The notes: generated by a model from the sequence alone, not told the origin. A DNA stretch of 64,000 bases from Bactericera cockerelli (GCA_024516035.1 CM044963.1:30823403-30887402); one strand, 5' to 3'; positions 23,235 through 34,792 are shown, numbered from the stretch's first letter. A program made the numbers and translations.

Positions 23235-24050
23235 AAATGATTTACCTATCTATTATTATTTAAAAAAAAAATACCGGTCAAAATATCGAAAAATGTTAGA
23301 TAAAAAATAAAAACAAACGAAGAATAAGTACCACGTGCTTTTTCTGTATCATTAAATTAAAATTAAGTGAAAATAAGGCTCTACAAAATTAAAAGTTAAA
23401 CGATTTAAAAAAAATAGATAATTATAAAAAAAACTAAACGATGTGATAAAACCACGTGTTTTTCTGTATCATTAAGATAAATTTAAAATTTATATGATTA
23501 AAAAGAAATAAACATTATAATTGGAGGTAGATAAATATATTATTTAATTAGGTAGGTAGATTAGCTATTTCAAAAGAAAAAGTTCAGAAATTATAATATT
23601 ATAATAATTATTATTATGAATTAATTAGAACACGTTTTTATTATTCTTTTTAAAAAAATTGATTAAAATCATTGTATTACCTAACTTATAAAAACATTAA
23701 TTACTTTATTATAGTACATATTTTTGTACATGGTATTTTTAAAGTAGATGAACTAATCAACTGTTAACTTTACCTTAACGAAAGTTCAACGGTAAATTAA
23801 AATTACTGGGCGGGCGATTAACTCGCGAATTCATTTCGCACTTTCGTGAATTCGTTGTAAGCGATTTTTAAAACTCGGTCAGAAAATAATAACTGAAATT
23901 GTCGACGCGATCACTTCGAGATGATTGGCTGAACTAAATACTAAATAGAACTCGGCATACGTGCACTGGTGAGAAGTTAGCGAACGTGAAATAAATATGA
24001 TAGGTGGGGAGACCTACTCCATCCAGAGTTCCCAGACTCCAGACCCACAG
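21400..24050. other. AT-rich region, no gene seen
   Basis: Contains poly-A runs at 22400-22419 and 23203-23233, an A/T-rich block at 23200-23760, a 5S-SINE tail fragment near 22250-22300 and a segment (22425-22580) weakly like the inner part of the HINE family. The frames at 22349-22580 are A/T-run artefacts. Confidence 0.45.
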
Positions 24051-24059
24051 CATAGCAGG

Positions 24060-24837
24060 AATTGGAAAAAGTGGATACAGTAATGACTTAATGAGAAATG
24101 AGAATTAGAAGAATAGAAGGAAATAGGAGTTAGTGGATACAGTGAGTGAGAAATGAGAATTAGGATAGTAGGAATTAGTGGATAGAGCGAATGAGAATTA
24201 GTAGAATAGTAGGAAGTACGAGTTAGTGGATACAGTGAATGAGAAATGAGAATTAGTATAGTAGGAATAAGGAATTAGTAGATACAGTAAATGAGAATTA
24301 GCATAGTAGAAATAAGGAATTAGTGGATACAGTGAATAAAAATCTGGTGTAAACATCACACAACTTTCCTTATCCCAAAAAAGAAGTCGAATTCCGCCAC
24401 TGGTGACTGAACGATAACAGATAACTAAAAATCAATACCAAATTCGTTATCAGCACTTCAAAATCATTGGATTTGATATGTCGCAACCCCCATCTAGGGT
24501 GAATAATAAAGAAGTTAGTCCGAGCGGGTCCCCCTAAAATACCGGTAAATTGAGGCCGAGGTCCAAAAAGTTCAAGATATCAAAAAAATGATCAGAGTGA
24601 ACCCCTATTATTTTTTTAATCTGAGAAAATGTTGTTCTCTAACTTTTTTTGTATCTTTAACCAATTCAAAGAAGCGGTGCTTGCGGCCAATATTTGCGGC
24701 CCTGCGGCCGCAAAATGCGGCCGATTTCAACCAAAAGTTTCATGGTTCGTCTGGTGTATAAAATTAATTACCATACCAAATTTCAAGTCTCTAGCTCTTA
24801 CCGTTCTTGAGATATCCTGTTCACACACAGACACACA

Positions 24838-24875
<38 letters not shown>

Positions 24876-25085
24876 GACGCACGGACCAATGGCTGAAAAC
24901 CACTTTTTTGGTATCCTGAGGCTATGATTCGTCCAGAAATGTGAAAAGCTGGGTAGGTCAAATTTTCGACGAATACAATACTTTCCTTATTATAGGATAA
25001 GGAAAGTAAAAATGAGAATTAGTATAATAGGAATAAGGAATTAGTCGATACAGTTAATGAGAAATGAGAATTAGGATGAGAAACC
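24060..25085 (+). repeat. Tandem array split by a HINE insertion
   Basis: Imperfect units of about 55-70 bp built from GGAATTAGTGGATACAGTGA and ATGAGAAATGAGAATTAG occupy 24060-24342 and resume at 25011-25085. The HINE copy at 24343-25010 interrupts them. Confidence 0.8.
24343..25010 (+). mobile_element. HINE/DINE-1-like element, intact copy
   Basis: Starts TCTGGTGTAAACATCACAC and carries ACTTTCCTTATCC at about 24362. A GCGGCC-rich segment at 24682-24725 is followed by a (CA)n microsatellite at 24820-24871. The 3' stem-loop is ACTTTCCTTAT / ATAAGGAAAGT (about 24980-25007). The 5' ACTTTCCTTATCC is the exact reverse complement of the 3' GGATAAGGAAAGT. The copy at 27783 is almost identical outside the microsatellite. 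The 96-residue frame at 24629-24919 recurs because the repeat recurs; it is not a gene. Confidence 0.65.
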
Positions 25086-25129
25086 AATAATAATAGATCG
25101 AGAATTTAAGACGGACTCAGAGCGGAATC

Positions 25130-25435
25130 AATAGACGGGAAATATAAATAAGGGTGGAATTCATAGACGTTTTTGTAATACCTCTGTGGAGCTAAGTCTA
25201 GATTTGCATATTTTGTCTTAGATGGAAAAAACCAGTGCTAAGTCATGACTTAAGTTCTCGCATTTCGTCTATCAATTTCGCCCTTAGCATTAGTTTTCCC
25301 CATCTAAGACAATACGCAAGAGTTAGCTTCACAGAGATACTCGTACGTACATGCGCGGATATAGCCCTCTTGTACTGGGGGGGCACAATCGCACGATATA
25401 CCTAACTAGCGGGTTGCACCCGCCGCTTCGCAAGC

Positions 25436-25466
<31 letters not shown>

Positions 25467-26640
25467 ACCACACACACAAATGTCAATATTTTTCGTGTCA
25501 CCCATCCATTTCTTGTCCTTACTGGAGCTCAAGAATGGCTCATCAGAATTTCGCGATCAATATGTCAAATGAAGACTCCAATGCTTGCAAAAACATTCTC
25601 GCTTTGAGTTGATAGTTCGTCACGACATATTTCGAGAAAAAATGTCATTCAGGTCAAAAAAATTACTTTTTGTTTACCCATACATTTTATGTCCTTACTC
25701 AACGTAGCTCAAGAACGGCTCACCAAAATTTCGTGGTTGATATCTCAAATGAAAACTTGAACCCTTGCTTAAAACTTTCTCTTTTTGAGTTGATACGCCG
25801 CCGCCGTGGCGCCGTCACGACAAATTTTGAGAAAAAAATGTCATTTCGGTCGAAAAATGTGATTTTTTTTGTCACCCATCCATTTTTTGTCCTTACCCCG
25901 TGTAGCTGAACCCTAGAGATATATTCCCTGATCCCAATGGACCTATAGGTAAAATTTCAGGTTTCTCGGACAATCTGTGTGGATTTGACAACTTTATTAT
26001 TTAGTTAATTCTTATTGGTCTTAGAATTGGGAATTATTTTGGGGCGAGTTCCCCCCTAACTCATTGAGATCTTTTTTTTACGGGATTATTGTTAGAATTG
26101 GGAATTATTTTGGGGCCCGTGCCCCCCTAACTCATTGAGATTTTTTTTACGGGATTAGTCTTAGAATTTGAAATTATTTTGGGGCCCGTGCCCCCCTAAC
26201 TCATTGAGATTTTTTTTTACGGGATTAGTCTTAGAATTGGGAATTATTTTGGGGCCCGTGCCCCCTAACTCATTGAGATTTTTTTTACGGGATTAGTCTT
26301 AGAATTTGAAATTATTTTGGGGCCCGTGCCCCCCTAACTCATTGAGATTTTTTTTACGGGATTAGTCTTAGAATTGGGAATTATTTTGGGGCCCGTGCCC
26401 CCCTAACTCATTTGGATCTTTTTTTACGGGATTAGTCTTAGAATTGAAAATTATTTTGGGGCCCGTGCCCCCCTAACTCATTGAGATCTTTTTTTTTTTT
26501 ATGGGATTAGGTATAATGAAATTTGAGAATCACCGCTTACCTAAAAAATTTGGGGGGGCACGTGCCCCCCGTGCCCCCCCCTATATCCGCGCATGCGTAC
26601 GTATTACAAAAACATTTATTAATTCCGCCCTTATTATAGT
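25130..26640. mobile_element. Nested MITE containing a satellite-bearing element
   Basis: The outer GGGTGGAATTCATAGACG MITE is split: left part 25130-25344 (itself with an inner inverted half at 25265-25340), right part 26603-26640 (TACAAAAACATTTATTAATTCCGCCC). Between them lies an element with inverted ends TACGTACATGCGCGGATATAG (25344) and CTATATCCGCGCATGCGTACG (26582). It begins with a poly-C/CA block (25434-25480), continues with imperfect repeats of CTCAAGAATGGCTCA-type sequence (25525-25910) and ends with the tandem array at 26014-26516. Confidence 0.65.
26014..26516 (+). repeat. About 69-bp satellite, 7 copies
   Basis: Unit GGGATTAGTCTTAGAATTGG, GAATTATTTTGGGGCCCGTG, CCCCCCTAACTCATTGAGAT and a T-run. 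Copies differ at few positions; T-run and C-run lengths vary. Confidence 0.85.
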
Positions 26641-26644
26641 TTCC

Positions 26645-27290
26645 GATTAGACAGGCCTACAGAGTCCCAGCTGCACCCGAGGCATGGCCTTGCATTTGTT
26701 TTTTCCTAACACTACTCTACACAATGAGGCATTGCCGAACATCGATTGGGGTCCGAATTCGCCCGGATTGTGAAAGTCCCAATATATCTCTAGTTTCGAT
26801 GGCACTTTGCTGTCGTCAGAGTCTTGAATAGATGAGGGAATTATCAAGCCTTGACTGGAATTCGAACCAACACGCAACGGATCCTCACGCAAACAAGGTT
26901 ATCGAAACATTGCCACCGCAAAAAAAAAATAATAATAATAAGGAGGCCACAATCAACATTTAGTTAAAAAGAACTGTGTAGGTCAAATTTTCGACGAATA
27001 CAATACTTTCCTTATGATAGGATAAGGAAAGTAAAAATATTATTGGTGGATTTGGATTGACAAAAAAATTGTCATGCCCGGGAATCGAACCCACGACGAC
27101 CTCGAAATGTTCAGAGAAAATAATCCGTTATGAGAAAACAAGAAATGGATGCATAAATTATTCTTGAGAGAAGAAGAAAAAAACCAACATGACAGCTGGA
27201 TGATTAAAAAGAAATTTCACTATTTGCAGTTCTCAATGCGATGGGAATAATTGCTGCGAATGCTAAGTGGTGAAAGAAAGATAATAATAA
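26645..27290. other. No gene; decayed SINE and HINE end
   Basis: 26820-26905 looks like a decayed tRNA-like head (GGAATTCGAACCAACACGCA). 26969-27036 is a HINE 3' end only, with the AATTTTCGACGAATACAATA motif and the ACTTTCCTTA / ATAAGGAAAGT hairpin. Confidence 0.45.
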
Positions 27291-27292
27291 TA

Positions 27293-27655
27293 TACAGGGT
27301 GGTACACGTACGTTGAAAACACTGTTTCGTGTTTCCCTGTTAATTAGGTTAAAATTCAATGAAAAAAGGGTGTCCTAAAGGAGACGAAGGAGACACAATA
27401 TACAATATACATACATATATATGTATATTCCATCGTATTTCTTTAGCAGGGGTTTCTTGAAAGTTATCATATTTGTGTTGATCACTTTCGTGATATCACA
27501 ACTACTCAAACTGGCTTTACTAAATCTACGCTGAAACCGGGACTTGAACCACCGACCTCCAGGTTACAAGTCCGCTGTCTTATCGATCAAGCTACTAAGG
27601 TCGGTTTTATCTACATAACTAAAAAAATAAACAAACTTCTAGCCCACACTGTATA
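27293..27655. repeat. TACAGGGTGG fragment plus family B SINE
   Basis: TATACAGGGTGGTACACGTA at 27293 resembles a foldback left end. No right end is convincing. A minus-strand family B SINE with its ATATTTGTGTTGATCACTTT tail occupies 27470-27605. Confidence 0.5.
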
Positions 27656-27782
27656 CAAAAAAAAATGCACGCTCGTGTGTCGCGAGAACAAAGCAGTTCA
27701 GTGAGAATAGTGATCGTTGTTGCAGAAATTCTCATTAGAGGCAAGATAATATTGACCTGAAATATTGCGGAAAGGTAAAAAA

Positions 27783-28450
27783 TCTGGTGTAAACATCACA
27801 CAACTTTCCTTATCCCAAAAAAGAAGTCGAATTCCGCCACTGGTGACTGAACGATAACAGATAACTAAAAATCAATACCAAATTCGTTATCAGCACTTCA
27901 AAATCATTGGATTTGATATGTCGCAACCCCCATCTAGGGTGAATAATAAAGAAGTTAGTCCGAGCGGGTCCCCTAAAATACCGGTAAATTGAGGCCGAGG
28001 TCCAAAAAGTTCAAGATATCAAAAAAATGATCAGAGTGAACCCCTATTATTTTTTTAATCTGAGAAAATGTTGTTCTCTAACTTTTTTTGTATCTTTAAC
28101 CAATTCAAAGAAGCGGTGCTTGCGGCCAATATTTGCGGCCCTGCGGCCGCAAAATGCGGCCGATTTCAACCAAAAGTTTCATGGTTCGTCTGGTGTATAA
28201 AATTAATTACCATACCAAATTTCAAGTCTCTAGCTCTTACCGTTCTTGAGATATCCTGTTCACACACAGACACACAGACACACAGACACACACACACACA
28301 CACACACACAGACAGACGCACGGACCAATGGCTGAAAACCACTTTTTTGGTATCCTGAGGCTATGATTCGTCCAGAAATGTGAAAAGCTGGGTAGGTCAA
28401 ATTTTCGACGAATACAATACTTTCCTTATTATAGGATAAGGAAAGTAAAA
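27783..28450 (+). mobile_element. HINE/DINE-1-like element, intact copy
   Basis: Same start, GCGGCC-rich block, (CA)n and terminal hairpin as the 24343 copy. By eye the two differ mainly by one C in CGGGTCCCC and by the microsatellite structure, so both are recent. Confidence 0.65.
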
Positions 28451-28831
28451 AAGCTCCAACAGGTAGGAAAGTATTCTATCATGCTAGTATTGCAAGTTGC
28501 TAATTGCACTTTGCAGTTGAGAAGATACAGTTCAAGTGAATTGTTGAGTTGTCAAAATGCACCACAAGTAGCTAGCTATAGGTGTATGTATGTAAAGATC
28601 GCGATCGCGCACTGATGCTATTAAAAATCTGGCAAAAGAAAACTATGAAATGTGCTGGTAGTCAAGTGGTTTACGCGCTAGTCTGGAATCCAGGTTTGAT
28701 TGAACAGGATCATAAGAGAAACCTAGAGAGAAAAAATACTGCCCCTTGAGTTCTCTTATACCTAGTTGTGCTTGTATGGGACCATGCTTCAGGTGCAGCC
28801 AGTAATAATGGCACAAAAAGGACTGTTTAAA

Positions 28832-28945
28832 CCGACCTCAGTAGCTTGATCAATAAGGCGGCGAACAGGCGGACGTGAGCAATAACCTGGAGGTCGTTGG
28901 TTCAAGTCCCGGTTTCAGCGTAGATTTATAGTGGTTGTGATTTAT
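28832..28945 (+). repeat. tRNA-derived SINE, family B
   Basis: CCGACCTCAGTAGCTTGATC head, a small insertion after GGCGGCGAAC, then box B GGTTCAAGTCCCGG and GCGTAGATTTATAG. Confidence 0.65.
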
Positions 28946-29450
28946 CGCGAAAATGATTAAAAAAAAAGTATAACAAAAACAATAAAACAACCCAAAAAAG
29001 AATGTTGCAAAATGGAACTCATTTTTTAGGGTGGAAGAGATTGCCATTGGCAATAACCCCGCCCTTTAGTTAGGTTTTTATATTATATTTTTATAATATA
29101 TGTTTTTATATATTTTTCTATTCTTCTTCATTTTATTGTATAATATTGTTTCCATTTTTTTCATTGTTTAAATAATTATTTACATTGTAAATTGTGTCCA
29201 TTTATATCTAATAAAGTGTAAAATAATCATAATGATAATCTTTTTTGAGGGTTCAACGTCGCTTTCAACTGCATGGTCATATCAGGACGGCGGACTCATC
29301 TGTCCTATAATCATTATCCATGAGAAAGCTACAGCACTGACGGTGGTGGACTATTTGTATGGACACTGGACACCCAGGTCGAATATCTAGGCTTCCGTGT
29401 CCACAGGATGGACATGGACAAGTAATACGTGCGTCATGCCGTGCTACCGT

Positions 29451-29590
29451 GCACTGGTAGTCAAGTGGTTAAGGCGCTCGTCTGGTAATCCAGGTAGCCT
29501 AGGGATCCGTTCGTTCGAATCCCACCCAGGGCATGAATGTTTCATTATTCATTTAAGTTTGTGACTACATAATAATAAGACTCTGAAGTA
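29451..29590 (+). repeat. tRNA-derived SINE, family A, 3' truncated
   Basis: Head GCACTGGTAGTCAAGTGGTT, box B GTTCGAATCCCACCCAG, then the tail stops after ATAATAATAAGACTCTGAA. A 5S-SINE tail in minus orientation lies just upstream (29246-29300). Confidence 0.7.
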
Positions 29591-29751
29591 AAAAAAAATA
29601 TGACACACATAGTTTATTGTATAAGTTTATTCACAGTAGGTAAACAAACATTTAATTGCACTGGTAGTCAATCGTTGGTTCAAATCTATACCAACAAAAG
29701 TTTTTTAAAACTCATCCCTCGTTTACTATAATGTTCACATTGTTGTGCTTA

Positions 29752-30105
29752 ACGGCACTCGCTTGCCATGCGGAAGGTCCTGGGTTCGATTCACCGTGCG
29801 GAATTTTTTTAAAAAGATAAATAATATTAATAATAATAATAAATGCCCGGTATACGGGATTCTACAGTAGCTCCTGTCATGGCTAAGAAATAAAGAAGGC
29901 TGTGAAACACTTACCTTGAGAAAACCCCTTTAAGACCACCTCAGAATCAGAGATTGGTTGCTTTATTATTGTGTTTTATAAAGCGCACGATTAGCTCAGT
30001 GGTTAAGCACTCGCTTGCCATGCGGAAGGTCTCGGGTTCGATCCCCCGTGCCGACAAAAATTTGTATTCTTAATTTGGTTACAATTGTTTGGAAGGGACA
30101 CCTTC
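29752..30105 (+). repeat. Two partial family C SINEs in tandem
   Basis: 29752-29935 carries head and end with the middle deleted; 29985-30105 restarts with GCGCACGATTAGCTCAGTGG and stops after ACACCTTCGGACGTG. Confidence 0.65.
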
Positions 30106-30179
30106 GGACGTGATTAGTAGAGTCATTCTTTCAGTATTTTGAGTTTGAGTTTCTTACCCTGTCAATCATGATAATTATG

Positions 30180-30482
30180 TATGTGCGAATTTCTTTGTGG
30201 TGAAGCACAAGGCCTCTTCACAATTTTTGTGGGTAGCGCAGCATTACTAAGAGCCTCCTTTACATTTCGAATTATTCTATTACATTAATTTCTTTTTACT
30301 CTGGTAATGCCGCCACTGGTCGTTACTCATACAAGTAACTACTCATTTTTCCTCACGAAGTATGAGTGGACCCCGAACATCCAAGTACAGAGCAGAATAA
30401 TTCCTGCCCCGCTGGGGATCGAACCCAGGTCACCGTGCGTGCAATGCCCAGCGCGCTAACTCACTCTGCCACGGTGACGACC
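30180..30482 (-). repeat. tRNA-derived SINE, family F
   Basis: Near complete complement: TGGTGAAGCACAAGGCCTCT, GCGCAGCATTACTAAGAGCC, TGCCGCCACTGGTCGTTACT, CCGCTGGGGATCGAACCCAG and TCACTCTGCCACGGTG. Confidence 0.75.
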
Positions 30483-30904
30483 AATCATGATAATTATGCA
30501 TTAAGTATTTTAGAAATGTGTGACGAATTTCATTGTGTACGAGAATAAAAGAAAAACGAAAAAAAAAAATTATGCCAATTGTGGGGTTGTTGCAGTTCTG
30601 CAGCCCCTTAGCACCGGCCAGGCCTGATACCTACCTCTTTTACAAATCAGCTGTACAAATTATACAGAACCTATAGCTGGGAAGTAGGTAAAGGTACAAT
30701 TATATGTATACCTACAAAGTGTACAACTGTAGTTACACAGTTAGGTACAAGTATTAATGACTTATTACTTCTTCTTTTTTTTAAATTGCAGTGCATAAAT
30801 ATTGCATGCAGTGGCAGCAAAATATATACCTTTTGGAAATATTGTAACTATCTAGGCGCACAGCAGTGCACCAGGCCAAGTTCCGGCCTGTGTATATCAA
30901 GGGC

Positions 30905-31030
30905 CAAATGAATAGACCAATTCTATATCTCGAGTCATTGCTAAGCGTCGGTTTTCCCTATCTTACACAGTACGCAATCCGTGACTTAGCGCCACAGAGG
31001 TATTACAAAAACATCTATTAATTCCGCCCT
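30905..31030 (-). mobile_element. GGGCGGAAT-ended MITE
   Basis: Complement of the 21083 unit: GGGCCAAATGAATAGACC, TGACTTAGCGCCACAGAGGT, ACATCTATTAATTCCGCCC. Confidence 0.7.
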
Positions 31031-31246
31031 AAATTTATATTTTTTATATTACTTCAGGGTATCGTAACTGATGTATTACATTTATATCGAAACCTCAGTT
31101 TCGAAAAGGCTGAAAAATTATACAAGGTCACAACAAAAGTAAGCCTCTGCCACACCGCCCTCATGTCAGAGTTTCTGCCCACCCAGCTCACACTAAGGTC
31201 TGATTTAAGGGATGGTCTGTCATATCTTTTTTTAGTTACACTTAAT

Positions 31247-31440
31247 CTTCACTTTCCTTATCCTATCTATAATAAGGAAAGTATTGTATTCGTCGAAAAT
31301 TTGACCTACCCAGTTTTTCACATTTCTGGACAAATCATAGCCTCAGGATACCAAAAAAGTTGTTTTCAGCCATTGGTCCGTGCGTCTCTCCGTCCGTCTG
31401 TCTGACTGTAAACAAGATATCTCGAGAACGGTAAGAGCTT
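31247..31440 (-). mobile_element. HINE 3'-end fragment
   Basis: Minus copy of the last about 190 bases of the HINE family: terminal hairpin, CGAAAATTTGACCTACCCAG, and ATATCTCGAGAACGGTAAGAG. The microsatellite here is degenerate (GTCTCTCCGTCCGTCTGTCT). Confidence 0.7.
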
Positions 31441-31602
31441 ACTGATACAGATCAGAGAGAGAGCTAGTTATTTGTGTTATTATGACACAAACTAATGCTA
31501 ATGCATCATATCTAAAACCAACCTTCCGGTGCGAACGACCTGCTCCAGCAGAGTTAAAGGGCCTAAAAGCGGAAAAAAAAAAAACCCCAACCATTATAAA
31601 TA

Positions 31603-31775
31603 TGCCGACCTCCGTAGCTCAGTGTTTAAGAACATTGGTTACTGACCCGGAGGTTGCGGGTTCGAAGCCCGGCCGGAGCGGAAATTTCTGACCGAAATTT
31701 TCCGTTTCCGGAATGGTATGGATGTAAAGGTAAAGTGCCCTGAAGTAATGCGAAAGCGGTTCCGAGGCACACTTA
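31603..31775 (+). repeat. tRNA-derived SINE, family E
   Basis: CCGACCTCCGTAGCTCAGTG head, GTTACTGACCCGGAGGTTGC and the CCTGAAGTAATGCGAAAGCG tail, ending in a T-run. Confidence 0.75.
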
Positions 31776-33050
31776 CCTTTTTTTTTAAAAAAAATATATT
31801 CCAATCGCGGGGTTTTTGAGAGAGGAGAGTTTTCTTGGAACGTGACACAGAGGTAGGTACCTACCTACATCATAGAATACTTATGGTAACACCCTGTATA
31901 TAAGGTACAGTAACAATACATCTATGGAATCACCCTGTTTTTACACACATGTAGGTGAGATATAGGTACGCTGATGTAGATATCTGTAATGTATGTCTGT
32001 AGGATGTTAGCTACATCAAAAGAGAAAGTTGATGGGATCTGCGGCTCGCTAGGTTCTGACTCATCGCCTGAGAACAGTAAACCATCAACCATAGTCTGGT
32101 AATCTGGTAACTACGGGGGCGTACTTCCGAACCAGGTCGCAAGCAAAATCATGTTCGTCAACAGTGAGGGGTTTTTAAGTTTAAAGCGCATCAAAATAAA
32201 ATTTCGGCGCGAACGACAGGCCTATCGCTTTGTCAAAGCGCCACGCAGCGTTCGGATTGACAGCGGGAATGGAAAAGTACCAGAAAAACGGGTAGGTACC
32301 TACTGGATACACAAAAATTGTACCCGGTACGTTTTTGGGAACTTTTTTTTTTAAATAATCTTTTCTATTTATATCAAGCAAAACGCTAGTTTTGAAACGC
32401 CAAGAAAAACAAAACGAGCGTGTATACTTATACGCTAAACCTAGTTCGTAGATATGTATTTTCTTTTGTAATTTTGACCTTCTTAAATAAAACTTTTTTT
32501 ATTTTTTTTCTTTTATTTAACTGTATCTTCATATTCTTCATACTACAAACATGTCATCGTTCTTCTCCCGACACATGGTGCCTACCAGGCTCGAGGCATT
32601 TCCACGCCGAAAAAGACTACGTATCTTCCATCGTATTTATTTTGCACGAGTTTCTTGAAAATGTCTACCCCCCTCCTACGATACTGCCCAAAGGGGTTGT
32701 AAGCGAACCATAGGCAATTACTGCGATCACCACAGTGATACAACTTTTCAATATTTCCCGCAATAATATCCTAGCTACTCCCTTGGCAATGCTCCCAGCA
32801 GTACAGGATTCGTTCGTATAGCCGGCACGAGGAGTTACCTACCGAATTGAGACCAAGGTCGACGTTAGTGAACATCATTCAGGTGTTCTCCATACTCAAT
32901 GCTATCTTCAAGTGGTAGTAAAAAATATACGATGATGATTTTTAGAATAACTCTTATTCTTATAGTAAGGTTTGCAATAATGGTAATAATAATAGTTCGC
33001 AGTGTTAATTGTAAGGGTTTCACTGAAACCCTACAACCAGGTCAAATAAT
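31776..33050. other. No gene seen
   Basis: ACACCCTGTATATA at 31891 and ATCACCCTGTTTT at 31930 are isolated TACAGGGTG-like ends. The frames at 32151-32354 and 32420-32713 have no domain. 32220-32290 is CpG-richer but I see no exon structure. Confidence 0.4.
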
Positions 33051-33054
33051 GAGA

Positions 33055-33220
33055 ATAATAAGTTATCATATCTGTGTTAAGTTAAACACTTTCGTGATAT
33101 CACACCTACTCAAAGTAGCTTTACTAAATCTACGCTGAAACCGGGACTTGAACTACCGACCTCCAGGTTAGAAGTCCGTCGACTTATCGATCAAGCTACT
33201 GGTGAGTATGAGGTCGGATG
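33055..33220 (-). repeat. tRNA-derived SINE, family B
   Basis: Complement of B with ACACTTTCGTGATATCACAC, AATCTACGCTGAAACCGGGA, TAGAAGTCCGTCGACTTATC and AAGCTACTG. Confidence 0.75.
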
Positions 33221-33414
33221 ATTATAATAGTTATAATGTGGCCCTTCATCTTTAAAATTCTTTGGATGATTTTCCACTGTTGACAGAAACTGATAGGGGC
33301 AAAGACTTCGATTGTTATAGACCTCTCTTTAAAAAAATAAATATTAAAAAAAAACTAAAACTTTAAGTCAAATTAATGTAGAAGTAAACACAGCTGTTTT
33401 TTTTTTTTTTTTTT

Positions 33415-33600
33415 TTTTCAAACGTGCTCATTACTGATGCCACATTCCCTCTTTGTACCGCGAAACTCACTTTTTGACGGAAGTACTCCCCTGCACGTCT
33501 CTCTTTCGTTTCAAGTACCAGAGACTTGGAAATAAAATTGAATAGTTCCAAGGCATCTGGTCCAAAAGATCCGAAAGTTTCGACGGCAAAGGGAGAGAAA
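33415..33600 (-). pseudogene. LINE reverse-transcriptase C-terminal remnant
   Basis: The minus-strand frame encodes FSPFAVETFGSFGPDALELF, then an about 30-residue helix-like stretch and SFAVQRGNVASVMSTF. The PFAVET-x-G...Y-F-x-Q-[KR]-[VI]-S-x-A-[VI]-Q-R-G-N order is one I associate with the C-terminal region of LINE-type polyproteins. A second, diverged example is at 50338-50540. Only this end survives, and a T-run at 33400-33419 lies next to it. Confidence 0.55.
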
Positions 33601-33602
33601 AT

Positions 33603-33682
33603 GAATTGGGAGTGAACACAGCTGTTCACTCCCAATTCACGGTATCTGAATGGTGAACACAGCTGTTCACCATTCAGATACC
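33603..33682. repeat. Twin perfect hairpins with shared loop
   Basis: Hairpin 1: 15-base arms 33603-33617 and 33624-33638, perfect. Hairpin 2: 18-base arms 33641-33658 and 33665-33682, perfect. Both have the loop ACAGCT and both start the loop flank with GAAC/GTTC, so GAACACAGCTGTTC occurs in each. AACACAGCTGTT also occurs once at 33389. Confidence 0.9.
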
Positions 33683-33689
33683 GGGGTAG

Positions 33690-34500
33690 ATAAGTTGGTA
33701 GAAAATGCTTTGAGCATTAACCTCGCCAGGTGGTTATCATCCACTAAAGACTTACACCAATAAATGAGACTTTGTTTAGACTGTGAGAGTAAAGAGACTC
33801 TTTATCTTTTGTTTAATTCTTGCAGGATAAACAGAGTGTCGAGACCACATTGATCCATGGGTTAATATTGGTTAAAGCCTTGATGGGCTAATCTTCGCCA
33901 TCTCAAACCAACTAACAACTTGTTAAAATTGACTATGATGCAACCTCTCGAAAATGTTAATGTGTGAAAAAGATCATACACAGAGTATTGTGTTGTATTG
34001 TATTGTAAGGAGTATTATTATTATGTGAAAAAAATTGCTGATGTGTATGATGTGATGACGTCACAGATGCTGACAATGAGCGAACAGAAACCATCTGTTC
34101 AAAAATTAAACATTAAGGACACAACCCATGTGATGTGTAAATTGTATAATACACAAGCTGGGACAATCAATATGACAAACAAGCACTCATTGGCGGTAAA
34201 GAACTTGAGAAACCAGATGTGTATGGATCATTTGAAAATACATAATAATATGTACTTATAATTACCAACTTATTATAATAATACTGTCCAGGTATGTTCT
34301 GATATTCATGTACCTACATGTAATACAACTTCTCACTTTTCTGTTTATACGGATTAAAATAGAGGTTTGTTGCTGGCATGTATGTTCAGAACTATTACCT
34401 GAATAATTATTATTTAGGTATAATTTAGGTATTATTATACTACAAGATTCATTTTCGAGAGAAGAATAAATACACAATGTACTGAATAAACTGAATACTA
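33690..34500. other. SINE A tail and unassigned sequence
   Basis: 33694-33750 is a family A tail. The plus frame 33998-34261 (87 residues) has no domain that I recognise. 34262-34500 has none either. Confidence 0.35.
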
Positions 34501-34749
34501 AGCCAGCGTCGATGGCATGTTGAATACACCGGTTCCCTTCAGAACACCGAAGTTAAGCGACATCCAGCGAGGTTAAGACTTGGATGGGTGACCATTCAAA
34601 TTCTAATTCTCGTGACGCTGGCTTTTCCCGGCCCCACTCAGGCTGGGTGAGGTCAATGTGAGTAGCAGGTTTGTGAGTTTCCTGCGAATGGAGGGTAAAA
34701 TCCCCCGTCGTGATATGACCATGGCAGTTGAAAGCGACGTTAAACCCCA

Positions 34750-34789
<40 letters not shown>
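34501..34789 (+). mobile_element. 5S rRNA-derived SINE (family D) with TSD
   Basis: Near identical to the copies at 16724 and 43552, with a poly-A tail of about 38 bases (34752-34789). It is bracketed by ACTGAATACT (34490-34499 and just after the poly-A). A long unbroken poly-A and clean duplication indicate recent retroposition. Confidence 0.9.

Positions 34790-34792
<3 letters not shown>

Noticed and set aside
25329..25572. Gly/Pro-rich frames
   Set aside because: They translate the poly-C/(CA)n block of the nested element.
24629..28358. Identical 96-residue frames at 24629-24919 and 28068-28358, related to 8597-8890
   Set aside because: They look like a conserved protein family but lie inside HINE copies and cross the (CA)n microsatellite; identity comes from the repeat.
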